A stretch of DNA of 35,821 nucleotides, taken from contig WHSR01000062.1 in NCBI GenBank assembly GCA_009379995.1, positions 1-35,821 of the forward strand, given 5' to 3'. Below are positions 7,124 through 15,626 of the stretch, one piece after another (position 1 is the stretch's first letter; each line of letters starts with the position of its first letter). The notes under the pieces are model-generated. The model was not told the origin of the DNA. It did no database searches and saw only the letters and a list, made by a program, of their open reading frames with translations. The position numbers were made by a program, and so were the translations under genes. Source of the stretch: Streptosporangiales bacterium. Lineage in GTDB: Bacteria; Actinomycetota; Actinomycetes; Streptosporangiales; WHSR01.

Positions 7124-10100
7124 TCACGCCGCCGGCTGCAGCGGACTGCCGAGGCGGCCGCGCAGCTCCCGCAGGCGCTCCCGGTACAGCTCGACGTTCG
7201 TCAACTTCACCTGTTCGTAGCCGCGGACCAGGTCCGGCAGCTCGGCGATCTCGACCGCGAGCGCGTGGTTGTCGGGGCTGAGCCGCCGCACGAGCTCGTC
7301 GACGACCTCGCGGTACTCGCGGATCAGCTCGCGCTCGACCCTGCGGACCCGCGCGTACCCGAACGCGTCCAGGGGTGTGCCGCGCAGCCTCCGCAGGGCG
7401 CGCAGCACCCGGAAGACCGGGCCGAACCACGGCCCCAGGGTGATCTTCTTCTTCATGCCGAGGGCCCGCAGGATCGGCGGGTGCAGCTTCCACGCGTACC
7501 GAGCGTCTGACCCGAACCGGGCGGTGATCTCCGCCCTCAGCTCCGGGTCCAGGGAGAGCCGCGCGACCTCGTACTCGTCCTTGTACGCCATCAGCTTGTA
7601 CAGGCCGCGGGCGACCGCCTCGGCGAGCGCGGTCGATCCCGGCGTCCGTTCGCCCTCCGCGGCCCGCACTCGCTCGATCACGCCGGCGTACGATTCCGCG
7701 TACCGCGGGTTCTGGTAGGCGACGAGGTCGGGTACCCGGATCGCCACCAGCCGGGCAAGCTCGGAGTCCGGCCCGGCACGCACCCGATCCGCGATCTCGC
7801 TCGCCCGGGGATCGGTCTCGGAAGCCGACGGCGAACGGCGGACGGCCGGCTGCGGGCGCGTCCCGTCCACCGCGGCACGCAGCGCGTCGGGGTCGCAGAC
7901 CGCCTGCCGGCCGCGCCGGAACGCCTGCAGGTTCGCCTCCACCGCCGCCCCGTTCAGCCGGATCGCCTCCTCGATCGCGTCGGCCGGCAGCGGCAGGGCG
8001 CCGGCCTGGTAGGCGGTCCCGACAAGCAGGATGTTGGCGTACTGGTCGTCGCCGAAGAGATCCTCGGCGAGGCGCTGCGCGTCGACGTACGCGCCCTGAC
8101 CGGCGCGGCTGGCACGGCCGATGCGGTCCAGGAGCCCGTCCGGGTCCGGGAAGGGGATGCTGGTGTCGGCCACCATGTGCCCGGTGGGCACCTTGGTCGT
8201 CGACACCACCGCGACCGTACGGTCCGGATCGGCGGCCTCCAGGTTCTTGGCGTCGGCGGCGACGAGAAGGTCGCATCCGAGGTAGAGATCGCACTCACCG
8301 GCGGCGAGCTTGTTGGCCGCGTCGATCGGCTCGGTCGTGATCTTTGCGTCCGAGACGACCGCGCCGCCCTTCTGCGACAGCCCCGTCTGGTCGAGGGCGC
8401 GCACCCGCTGGCCGGCGATGAGGGCGGCGGTGCCGAGAACCTGGGCGACCGTCACCACGCCCGTGCCGCCGATCCCGGTGATCCGCATGGCGAACCGGTC
8501 GGTCGGCACGCGCGGGCTCGGTTCGGGCAGGTCGGCGGCGTCCAGCGGGGGCGCGGTGCGGCGGCCGGCCGCCCGGTCCCGCCCCGCCGGCCGCCTTCCC
8601 GGCACCACCGTGAGGAACGAGGGGCAGTCGCCGTCCAGGCACGAGTAGTCCTTGTTGCAGGACGGCTGGTGGATCTGGGTCTTGCGGCCGAACTCGGTCT
8701 CCACCGGCTGCACGGACAGGCAGTTGGACTTGTGCCCGCAGTCGCCGCACCCCTCGCACACCCGCTCGTTGATGAACACCCGCGTCGGCGGGTCGGCGAG
8801 CCTGCCGCGCTTGCGGTGCCGCCGCTTCTCCGCCGCGCACTGCTGGTCGTGGATGAGCACGGTGACGCCGGGAACCTTGGCCAGCTCCTCCTGCGCCTCC
8901 AGCAGCCGGTCACGATGCCACACCTCGGCGCCGGCGGCGAGCCGCACCCCGCGGTAGCGCGCCGGGTCCTCGGCCGTCACGATGGTGCGCTTGACCCCCT
9001 CGCTGGCGAGCAGGTCGGTGAGCACCGGAACCGACATCGCGCCGACGGCTTGCTGGCCGCCGGTCATCGCGACCGCCGAGTTGTACAGCAGCTTGTAGGT
9101 GACGTTGACGCCCGCCGCGACCGCCGCCCTGACCGCCAGGCTGCCGGAATGCAGGAACGTCCCGTCCCCGATGTTCTGCACCAAGTGGTCGCGGTCGAGG
9201 AACGGCGCCATGCCGAGCCACTGCGCACCCTCCCCGCCCATCTGGGTGAGCCCCGCGACGTCCCCGACCTGCGCCGGGTCCATGAGCAGCACCATCGCGT
9301 GGCAGCCGATACCGGCGCCGACGAGCGAGTCGCCCGCCACCTTGGTGGAGCGGTTGTGCGGGCAGCCGGAGCAGAAGTACGGCGTCCGCGGCAGCACCGG
9401 GAGGGCGATGCTCTCCCGGGTACGGCGCCGGTCCAGCCAGGCCCGCACGGACGGGACCCCACCGGATACGTCGCCGTGGGCGTCCCGCGCCACGAGCCTG
9501 CGGGCCAGCGCGTCGGCGATGGGGTCGGGGTCCAGCTCCCCGGACGCCGGTAGCAGCCGGCTGCCGTCCACGTCCTGCTTGCCGACGACGGCCGGCGCGC
9601 CCGGCCGCCCGTACAGCACCTCCTTCACGGCCGCCTCGAGGAACGGCCGCTTCTCCTCGACCACGACGATCTCGTCGAGCCCCTCGGAGAACTCCGCCAC
9701 GATGCGCGGCTCCAGCGGATGAATCAGCCCGATCTTGAGCAGCCGTACCCCGTGGGCGGCCAGCGCCGCTTCGTCGGCTGGATCGAGGCCGAGGGCGCGC
9801 AGCGCCTGGCACACGTCGAGGTAGGTCTTGCCGGCCGCGGCTATCCCGATCCGGTCGTTCCGGCCGCGGGCGACTATCCGGTTCAGTCCGTTCCGGTAGG
9901 CGTACTCGCAGGCGAGCGCCAGTCGGATATCCACCGCGCTGCGCTCCTGGTCGACGGGGACCGTGCCCACCATCTTCGCGGTCGGTGTGTGACGGTACGG
10001 CGCGCCGTCGACCTCCAGCTCGGGGAGCACCGGCACCACCCGCTCGGGATGGACCTGCGCGGTAGCGGATCCGTCGGCGACGTTGGTCGCCACCTTCACG

Positions 10101-10699
10101 CCGACCCACAGCCCGGAGGCCCGGGACAGCGCGATGCCGTGCAGGCCGAGGTCGAGGATGTCCTGCGGGTCGGCCGGGTAGATCGTCGGGAGCATCAGGT
10201 CGGCCATGCCCCGCTCGGACGCGCTCGGCACGGTGGACGACTTCGAGGTCGGGTCGTCGCCGACGAGCGCCAGCACCCCGCCGGCGCGATGCGTACCCAT
10301 GAGGTTCCCGTGCCGGATCGCGTCGGTGGCGCGATCGAGGCCGGGCGCCTTGCCGTACCAGATACCGACCACGCCGTCGTGCCGCGCCCCGCCGACCACG
10401 GCGGTGAGCTGGCTGCCCTCCACCGCGGTGGCAGCGATCTCCTCGTTCAGCCCGGGCCGGTGCACGACCTGGTGCGCGTCGAGAAGCGCGCTGCGCCGCA
10501 TCAGCTCAAGGTCGTAGCCGGCCAGCGGAGAGCCCTCGTAGCCGGAGATGAAGGTAGCGGTGTCGAGCCCGGCCCGGCGGTCGATGCGGTGCTGGTCCAG
10601 CGGCAGCCGGACCAGCGCCTGCAGTCCGGTGAGGTAGACAACGCCCTCCTCGAGGACGTACCGATCGTCCAGCGTCAGCGTGCTAGCGGTCGCCGTCAC
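7124..10699 (-). CDS. Indolepyruvate:ferredoxin oxidoreductase, fused IorA-IorB type
   Basis: About 1191 residues from GTG 10699, which has GGAGG at ideal spacing. The enzyme oxidatively decarboxylates aryl (indole-, phenyl-) pyruvates to aryl-acetyl-CoA with ferredoxin. Domains in order: an N-terminal pyruvate-oxidoreductase-like domain (FISGYEGSPLAGYDLE, about 50-65); the TPP domain with FCSGCPHNRST (about 430-450) and IGDGTFLHSG (about 507); a Cys-rich ferredoxin-like segment VCEGCGDCGHKSNC plus SCNKDYSCLDGDCPSF (about 645-690); the IorB gamma domain with ITGIGGTGVVTVAQVLGTAA (about 737); and a C-terminal DUF6537-like domain. The one-chain form is typical of aerobic bacteria. Only part of the two [4Fe-4S] cysteine pattern is kept, as in that group. 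It is divergent from an acyl-CoA synthetase, which may activate related acids. Confidence 0.92.
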   Translation of the reverse strand: MTATASTLTLDDRYVLEEGVVYLTGLQALVRLPLDQHRIDRRAGLDTATFISGYEGSPLAGYDLELMRRSALLDAHQVVHRPGLNEEIAATAVEGSQLTAVVGGARHDGVVGIWYGKAPGLDRATDAIRHGNLMGTHRAGGVLALVGDDPTSKSSTVPSASERGMADLMLPTIYPADPQDILDLGLHGIALSRASGLWVGVKVATNVADGSATAQVHPERVVPVLPELEVDGAPYRHTPTAKMVGTVPVDQERSAVDIRLALACEYAYRNGLNRIVARGRNDRIGIAAAGKTYLDVCQALRALGLDPADEAALAAHGVRLLKIGLIHPLEPRIVAEFSEGLDEIVVVEEKRPFLEAAVKEVLYGRPGAPAVVGKQDVDGSRLLPASGELDPDPIADALARRLVARDAHGDVSGGVPSVRAWLDRRRTRESIALPVLPRTPYFCSGCPHNRSTKVAGDSLVGAGIGCHAMVLLMDPAQVGDVAGLTQMGGEGAQWLGMAPFLDRDHLVQNIGDGTFLHSGSLAVRAAVAAGVNVTYKLLYNSAVAMTGGQQAVGAMSVPVLTDLLASEGVKRTIVTAEDPARYRGVRLAAGAEVWHRDRLLEAQEELAKVPGVTVLIHDQQCAAEKRRHRKRGRLADPPTRVFINERVCEGCGDCGHKSNCLSVQPVETEFGRKTQIHQPSCNKDYSCLDGDCPSFLTVVPGRRPAGRDRAAGRRTAPPLDAADLPEPSPRVPTDRFAMRITGIGGTGVVTVAQVLGTAALIAGQRVRALDQTGLSQKGGAVVSDAKITTEPIDAANKLAAGECDLYLGCDLLVAADAKNLEAADPDRTVAVVSTTKVPTGHMVADTSIPFPDPDGLLDRIGRASRAGQGAYVDAQRLAEDLFGDDQYANILLVGTAYQAGALPLPADAIEEAIRLNGAAVEANLQAFRRGRQAVCDPDALRAAVDGTRPQPAVRRSPSASETDPRASEIADRVRAGPDSELARLVAIRVPDLVAYQNPRYAESYAGVIERVRAAEGERTPGSTALAEAVARGLYKLMAYKDEYEVARLSLDPELRAEITARFGSDARYAWKLHPPILRALGMKKKITLGPWFGPVFRVLRALRRLRGTPLDAFGYARVRRVERELIREYREVVDELVRRLSPDNHALAVEIAELPDLVRGYEQVKLTNVELYRERLRELRGRLGSPLQPAA

Positions 10700-10864
10700 G
10701 CGAGACCTCCGTCCTGTCCGGATTCCGAGCATGCCCCGCGAGGTGGGCGCGACTCAAGGCGGGATGACACGAACCGGCAAAGAAGCAGCTCACCGGGCAA
10801 AAAAGAAAGAAGGGGACGACAGGGGGCTGACGTAACACGCCGGGAATGCTTCAATCGGCCCAAG

Positions 10865-12580
10865 ATGAGCACCCCCTACGACGCTAGGCCGTGGCTGAAG
10901 TACTACTCTCCCGGCGTACCGCCCGAGGTGGACGTACCCGAGGTGCCGCTTACCCGTTTGCTGGACAACGTCGCACGTCAGCACCCCCGGCACACGGCGC
11001 TCATCTTCCTCGGCTCCAAGATCACCTACCGTGAGCTGCGCCAGTCCGTCGACCGCTTCGCCCTGGGGCTCCGCAAGCTCGGCGTGGACAAGGGCGACCG
11101 GGTAGCGGTGATCCTGCCGAACTGCCCGCAGGAGGTCATCGCGTTCTTTGCCATCCTGCGGCTCGGCGCGATAGTTGTCCTGCACAACCCCCTCTACACC
11201 GTGTCCGAGCTCCACCACCAGCTCGTTGACTGTGGGGCCAAGGTAGCGATCACCTTCGACCGGGTCTACGAGAAGCTCACGGCCGCCCGGCGCGGCAGCC
11301 GGCTCGAGCACGTCATCGTCACGTCGCTGATCGACTACCTGCCCGCGACGAAGCGGCTCGCCCTGCGGCTTCCCCTGGAAAAGGCGCGCGAGCTGCGCGG
11401 GGAACTGACGGTCGAGCTGCCGCACGACGCGGAGGTGCACTGGTTCGACGACCTGCTCACGACGAAGCGCCGCAGGGTACGACAGGCCCACGTCAACCCC
11501 GATCGCGACCTGGCGCTGCTCCAGTACACGGGCGGCACGACGGGACGGCCGAAGGGCGCGATGCTCACCCACCGCAACCTGGTGGCCAACGCGTACCAAA
11601 CCAGGGCGTGGGACCCGAGGGCCGAGGAGGTCAAAGAGGTCAGCCTCGCGGTGCTGCCGCTGTTCCACGTCTTCGGCCTTACCACCTGCCTGCTCACGGG
11701 GGTGCTGTTGGGCGGCACCCTGGTGCTGCTACCGAAGTACGACCTCGAGATGACGCTGAAGGCCATCAAGAAGTGGAAGCCGACGCTGTTCTTCGGCGTA
11801 CCCCCCATATACACGCAGATCATCGAATCGCCGGATCTCCGGAAGTACAACCTGAGGTCCATCCGCACCTGCATATCCGGCGCGATGCGGCTGCCCAGGG
11901 AGACGGTCGAGCGCTTCCAGGAGGCCGCCGGGGGGCATCTCGTCCAGGGATACGGGCTCACCGAAACGTCCCCGGTCGCGATTGCCAACCCGCTCGCGGG
12001 CAACGCACGGCACGTTACGGTGGGCATCCCGATGTCCTCGACGGAGGCCCGGATCGTGGACGAGAACGACGCGAACCTGATCAAGCCGGTCGGCGAGGCC
12101 GGCGAGCTGCTCATTCGCGGCCCTCAGGTTTTCCGCGGGTACTGGAACCAGCCGGAGGAGACCGCAGACGTCCTGCACTTCGGCTGGATACGTACCGGCG
12201 ACGTCGCGATGATGAGCCCGGACGGCTACTTCACGCTCATCGATCGCAAGCGAGACGTGATCATGGTTAGCGGGTTCAGCGTGTTCCCCTCCGAGATCGA
12301 GGACGTCATCCTGGAACATCCCGCGGTGAAGGACTGCGCGGTGATCGGCGTCCCGGACCAGTACCGCGGCGAGAACGTCAAGGCGTACGTGATCCTCAGC
12401 CCCGGCCACGACCTGACCACCGAGGAACTCAAGGAGCACTGCGCCCGGTATCTGGTCGCCTACAAGGTCCCCCGGCTGGTAGAAGTGCGCGAGGACCTGC
12501 CCAGGAACATGCTCGGAAAGGTGCTGCGCCGTGTCCTGCGCGAGGAACACGGCGCCCACTCGCTGTCCACCCTGGGCTGA
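10865..12580 (+). CDS. Long-chain/aryl fatty-acid--CoA ligase (AMP-forming, FadD-like)
   Basis: 571 residues from ATG 10865 (MSTPYDARPWLKYYSPGVP), the usual FadD-like N-terminus; the frame is open far upstream, but that part is antisense to the indolepyruvate oxidoreductase gene and not coding. The ANL-family motifs are complete: the P-loop YTGGTTGRPKGAMLTH (about 220-235), YGLTETSP (about 362), the IRTGD hinge region (about 442-446), DRKRDVIMVSGFSVFPSEIE, and the C-terminal catalytic Lys in NMLGKVLRR (K552). The enzyme forms an acyl-AMP and then the CoA thioester. A 165-base divergent spacer separates it from the arylpyruvate oxidoreductase. No ribosome site is obvious just before the ATG. 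The metallophosphoesterase gene follows 4 bases after its stop. Confidence 0.9.
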   Translation: MSTPYDARPWLKYYSPGVPPEVDVPEVPLTRLLDNVARQHPRHTALIFLGSKITYRELRQSVDRFALGLRKLGVDKGDRVAVILPNCPQEVIAFFAILRLGAIVVLHNPLYTVSELHHQLVDCGAKVAITFDRVYEKLTAARRGSRLEHVIVTSLIDYLPATKRLALRLPLEKARELRGELTVELPHDAEVHWFDDLLTTKRRRVRQAHVNPDRDLALLQYTGGTTGRPKGAMLTHRNLVANAYQTRAWDPRAEEVKEVSLAVLPLFHVFGLTTCLLTGVLLGGTLVLLPKYDLEMTLKAIKKWKPTLFFGVPPIYTQIIESPDLRKYNLRSIRTCISGAMRLPRETVERFQEAAGGHLVQGYGLTETSPVAIANPLAGNARHVTVGIPMSSTEARIVDENDANLIKPVGEAGELLIRGPQVFRGYWNQPEETADVLHFGWIRTGDVAMMSPDGYFTLIDRKRDVIMVSGFSVFPSEIEDVILEHPAVKDCAVIGVPDQYRGENVKAYVILSPGHDLTTEELKEHCARYLVAYKVPRLVEVREDLPRNMLGKVLRRVLREEHGAHSLSTLG

Positions 12581-12584
12581 CCGC

Positions 12585-14093
12585 ATGGGTAGCGAGGACC
12601 CCGCCCGCACGTACAGATCTCGCTCCTCGCGCCTGTCGTCGGCGGACGCCGGCTGGGGATGCACAGCAAAGGGAAGCTTCATCGACCTGCTCCCGGCGAA
12701 GGCGCCGAGGTTTTCCTGGCTGCGGCCGTCTGTCCTGTGGCGTTCCCGCAACGATGTACTGGCCCGGTTGTTCGACGACCCGACCGACGACGCACGCCGT
12801 CGCTGGGTAGCGGCACAGCAGGCGGGCGGCGTCGGCCGGGACGCCCTGGTCGACCGCACCGACCTCGACGCGTTCTCGTTCCTGCTGCTCGGCGACACCG
12901 GCGAGGGGGACAAATCGCAGTTCGCGGCGGTACCGGGGCTGCTGCGGGCCGGTGCGGACACCGCGTTCATGGTGATCTGCAGCGACGTGATCTACCCCAC
13001 CGGCAGTGTGAACGACTACCCGGAAAGGTTCTTCCTCCCCTACCGCGAATATCCCGGACCCATCTACGCCCTGCCGGGGAACCACGACTGGTACGACGGG
13101 CTAACCGGATTCATGAGGGTGTTCTGCGAGGCACCGCCGCTGCCCAGGCCGGAACCGAGGCCGCGTCCGTTCAGCCGAGCCTGGCTGCGGGACCTGCTGT
13201 GGGCGAAGCCGGACCCGGCCGACGAGGCCGAGCTGGCGGCGGCGCGGGAACTGCGCGGGGCGCCGGAGCAACGGGCACTCCAGCCGGGACCCTACTGGGT
13301 ACTGGACACCGGCCCGCTGCGAATCATCGGCATCGACACCGGCATCACCGGCCACATCGACAGTGGGCAGGCGGCCTGGCTGCGGCGCGTCTCGGCCGGC
13401 CGGAAGCCCAAGCTGCTGTTGACCGGGCAACCGATCTACGTGGACAACGAATACAGGCCGTGCTCCATCGAGGGCGGCGGCACCGTCGACGAGATCGTCC
13501 GGGATCCGGAACACGGCTACGTCGCGGTGATCGGCGGCAACATCCACAACTACCAGCGCTACCCGGTACGGGTCGGAGAGCGGGAGATCCAGTACGTCGT
13601 CGCCGGCGGCGGAGGCGCGTTCATGAGCGCCACCCACCTGATCGGCCGGGTCAACGTTGCCGGGGTCGACGAAGACGACTTCCGCTGCTATCCCCTCCGC
13701 GGCGACTCGCTGTCCTTCTACAGCCACCTCTACGACCGGCGGCTACGGACCCGAGGACTGCTGGCCATCTCGCCCGAGCAGGCGTCCGCCCTGCTGGCGG
13801 AGTGGCTGGGCACCCGCCCGACACGGGAGGAGGCCCGCCGTACGGCGGTCGCCCGGCGCACCCGGCGGGTCGCGGCGATCCTGTGGCGGCTTCCGACGCG
13901 GCGGTTCTTCCACCGCTGGTTCTCCGAGTTCTCCGACTGGGACGAGCCGCCGTTCTTCAAGAGCTTCCTGCGGCTCGACGTCGATTCCGCGGCGCTGCGG
14001 ATCCGCTGCTTCGCGGCGACCGGCTGCGGCGAGCACGAACTCGACCCGCCGCTCGAGGACGAGGTCACCATCCCGCTCCTCCGTTGGTCGTGA
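12585..14093 (+). CDS. Calcineurin-type metallophosphoesterase with variant first metal motif
   Basis: 502 residues from ATG 12585, 4 bases after the CoA-ligase stop, so probably co-transcribed. Metal-binding motifs are in order: LLLGDTGEGD (D104), where a classical enzyme has D-x-H; CSDVIYPTGSVNDY, the usual G-D-x-x-Y block; PGNHDWYDG (N166-H167-D168); TGQPIYVD; and GGNIHNYQRYP (H321). The D-T-G-E variant recurs in a group of large bacterial metallophosphoesterases with a GNHDWYDGL motif, so it is a family trait rather than damage. Residues 370-502 form a family-specific extension with an Arg-rich helix and WFSEFSDWDEPPFFKSFLRL. The substrate is unknown. The last 16 bases, including the stop codon, lie inside a perfect 36-bp inverted repeat. 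Confidence 0.85.
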   Translation: MGSEDPARTYRSRSSRLSSADAGWGCTAKGSFIDLLPAKAPRFSWLRPSVLWRSRNDVLARLFDDPTDDARRRWVAAQQAGGVGRDALVDRTDLDAFSFLLLGDTGEGDKSQFAAVPGLLRAGADTAFMVICSDVIYPTGSVNDYPERFFLPYREYPGPIYALPGNHDWYDGLTGFMRVFCEAPPLPRPEPRPRPFSRAWLRDLLWAKPDPADEAELAAARELRGAPEQRALQPGPYWVLDTGPLRIIGIDTGITGHIDSGQAAWLRRVSAGRKPKLLLTGQPIYVDNEYRPCSIEGGGTVDEIVRDPEHGYVAVIGGNIHNYQRYPVRVGEREIQYVVAGGGGAFMSATHLIGRVNVAGVDEDDFRCYPLRGDSLSFYSHLYDRRLRTRGLLAISPEQASALLAEWLGTRPTREEARRTAVARRTRRVAAILWRLPTRRFFHRWFSEFSDWDEPPFFKSFLRLDVDSAALRIRCFAATGCGEHELDPPLEDEVTIPLLRWS

Positions 14094-14151
14094 TCTTGCA
14101 GAAATTTCAAGATCTATCTTGAAATTTCTGCAAGATCACGACCAACGGAGG
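14078..14151. repeat. Perfect 36-bp inverted repeat with 2-base centre
   Basis: The left arm 14078-14113 and right arm 14116-14151 are exact reverse complements, separated only by CT at 14114-14115. The arms start CCTCCGTTGGTCGTGATCTT and turn AT-rich toward the centre (GAAATTTCAAGAT), unlike the surrounding high-GC DNA. The stop codon TGA of the metallophosphoesterase (14091-14093) sits in the left arm. As RNA it would form a very long, nearly loop-less hairpin and could end the transcript. Such a long perfect palindrome is far beyond a usual terminator and also looks like a mobile palindromic element. Confidence 0.9.
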
Positions 14152-14170
14152 GTCAAGGGAGTGCGTTGTC

Positions 14171-14199
14171 TTGCCAGGGTCCCGCCCCGGCCATATATT
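14171..14199 (+). promoter_or_regulatory. Likely housekeeping sigma promoter for the Liv operon
   Basis: TTGCCA at 14171-14176 and TATATT at 14194-14199 are separated by exactly 17 bases, close to TTGACA-17-TATAAT. Transcription would begin near 14206, giving a leader of about 34 bases. That leader contains AGGAAG at 14226-14231 and then ATG at 14240. It is one of the best sigma-70-type matches in the window and supports ATG 14240 as the original start of the binding-protein gene. Confidence 0.65.
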
Positions 14200-14239
14200 C
14201 CGCCCAAACTCAAGTTTCGTTCGTCAGGAAGTTTGTCAA

Positions 14240-14279
14240 ATGAACTTTAGGGATAGTTGGGCGGGTAAGCCGGGGGCGG
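14240..14279 (+). other. Frame-broken 5' end of the Liv binding-protein gene
   Basis: ATG 14240 has AGGAAG eight bases upstream and reads MNFRDSWAGKPG, a normal positively charged lipoprotein n-region, but it is out of frame with the rest of the gene. Removing one G from the GGGGG run at 14272-14276 joins it to RLAILAFATAVVTVAGC, making a complete lipoprotein signal peptide with the lipobox VAGC (Cys29). In the sequence as given, this ATG instead reads into a different frame inside the gene. Confidence 0.8.
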
Positions 14280-15569
14280 TTGGCGATCCTTGCGTTCGCC
14301 ACGGCCGTTGTCACTGTCGCCGGTTGCAGCGGGGGCGGCGGTTCGAGCGGCTCGGGTGGCGAGGGCGCCGAAGCCGGCTCGGGGAACCGGGCCCCCGCGG
14401 GGACCTCGGCCGAGGGCAAAGCCATCACGGATTACCTCGACTACGTGGGTGGGAAGGCCGGCAAGGCAGACCCAAACATGTCGCCGATCACGGTCGGCTG
14501 GGTCAACTCGCAGGGCGGGCAACAGGAGTTCCCGTCGGCGACGTCCGCAGCTCAGGCCGCCGTGGACTACGTCAACGCCGAACTCGGCGGCATCGATGGC
14601 CACCCGCTTCAGCTGCGCACCTGCTTCATCGCACAGGCCGAGGAGGAGGGCCAGAAGTGCGGTCAGCAGCTCGTCAACGACGAGGAAGTGTCGGTCATCG
14701 CGTACGGAGCCGTCGTCACCGGAAACCAGTCGCTGGCGGCGACCGTCGACGGGCAGAAGCCGATAGTCGTCGGGGTCTCCGCGGCACCCGCCGACTCGAC
14801 GGCGGAGAACACCTACATCCTCTACGGCGACCAGACGCACGTCCTCGCGCCGTGGGGCACCTACGCCCGCGACGTCGCGCACGCGAAGACCGCCGCCATC
14901 GTCTTCCCCAGCCAGGCGGGCTCGAACAGCGCGGCGGCCGCCACCAAGAGAGGGTTGGAGAAGGCCGGCGTCCAGGTCAAGTCGGTGGGCTACGACCCGC
15001 AGGCGACCGACCTGCTCGGACCGCTCACCGCTGCCGGCGGCCAGACGGCCGACGTCATCATCCCGATGACCGACGCCCCGGGCTGCGTGAACCTCGCGAA
15101 GGCGCTGAAGCAGATCGGCAACACCAAGCCTGTCGTCTCCAACCCGCTCTGCCTCTCCCCGCAGGTTGCCGAGGGGCTGGGAGACCTTCCGGTCGGCTGG
15201 GTGTACGGGATCGCGCAGGTCCTGCCCACCGACACGGCCGCGCCGGACACGCGCGTGTTCGCCTCCACGGCGACGAAGTACGGGGTCGCGAAGCCGGACA
15301 TCTCCAACCCCTACACCGCGCTCGGATGGGACGAGATCCTCATCATCGCGAAGCTGATGAACGAGATCGGCGGCGACAAGATCAGCCCGGAGGCGATGGG
15401 CGAACAGCTGGCGAAGTTCACCGGACCGCTCATCATGGGCGCGCCGACGGTTCAGTGCGGCAAGTACCCGGACGCCCCCGCGGTCTGCAACGACCAGACG
15501 AAGTTCTACAAGTACAACGGAAAGGGCCAGTTCCAGGCCGTCTCGGGCTGGCTCCGACCACCTGCGTAG
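14280..15569 (+). CDS. Branched-chain-amino-acid-type ABC transporter substrate-binding lipoprotein (5' frameshift)
   Basis: As given, the only start in frame is TTG 14280 (429 residues), which leaves a hydrophobic helix without a charged n-region. The likely true start is ATG 14240 in another frame, broken at a G5 run (see the separate entry). LAFATAVVTVAGCSGG is the lipoprotein signal and lipobox, followed by a Gly/Ser linker. The mature part is a type I periplasmic-binding fold (LivJ/K, Peripla_BP_6): ITVGWVNSQGGQQEFPSATS, a middle VIAYGAVVTGNQSLAATVDG segment, and VSNPLCLSPQVAEGLGDLPV. It would capture the ligand outside the membrane for the LivHM-G-F importer encoded downstream. Four cysteines besides the lipid Cys, two of them near the C-terminus (VQCGKYPDAPAVC), may form disulfides. 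The ligand need not be an amino acid. Confidence 0.85.
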   Translation: MAILAFATAVVTVAGCSGGGGSSGSGGEGAEAGSGNRAPAGTSAEGKAITDYLDYVGGKAGKADPNMSPITVGWVNSQGGQQEFPSATSAAQAAVDYVNAELGGIDGHPLQLRTCFIAQAEEEGQKCGQQLVNDEEVSVIAYGAVVTGNQSLAATVDGQKPIVVGVSAAPADSTAENTYILYGDQTHVLAPWGTYARDVAHAKTAAIVFPSQAGSNSAAAATKRGLEKAGVQVKSVGYDPQATDLLGPLTAAGGQTADVIIPMTDAPGCVNLAKALKQIGNTKPVVSNPLCLSPQVAEGLGDLPVGWVYGIAQVLPTDTAAPDTRVFASTATKYGVAKPDISNPYTALGWDEILIIAKLMNEIGGDKISPEAMGEQLAKFTGPLIMGAPTVQCGKYPDAPAVCNDQTKFYKYNGKGQFQAVSGWLRPPA

Positions 15570-15608
15570 CACGGGACACGTAGCACCGGACCACGTAGCA
15601 CCGGAGTC
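15565..15608 (+). repeat. Three tandem copies of a 14-15-base repeat
   Basis: CGTAGCACGGGACA (15565-15578), CGTAGCACCGGACCA (15579-15593) and CGTAGCACCGGAGTC (15594-15608) follow head to tail. The first copy contains the stop codon TAG of the binding-protein gene, and the array fills most of the 57-base spacer before the permease start. It is probably a slippage product; a role in spacing or translation is not shown. Confidence 0.8.
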
Positions 15609-15626
15609 ATCGGGGACGGAGACCGC

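Noticed and set aside
7124..10699. ATG-proximal start at 10732 for the indolepyruvate oxidoreductase
   Set aside because: The GTG at 10699 has GGAGG at ideal spacing. The 11 extra residues (GIRTGRRSR) are untypical and lie over that ribosome site.
8177..10864. Long plus-strand frames opposite the indolepyruvate oxidoreductase, including an apparent 380-residue N-terminal extension of the CoA ligase
   Set aside because: They mirror the real gene's codons and contain no motif. The ligase family begins at MSTPYDARPW (10865).
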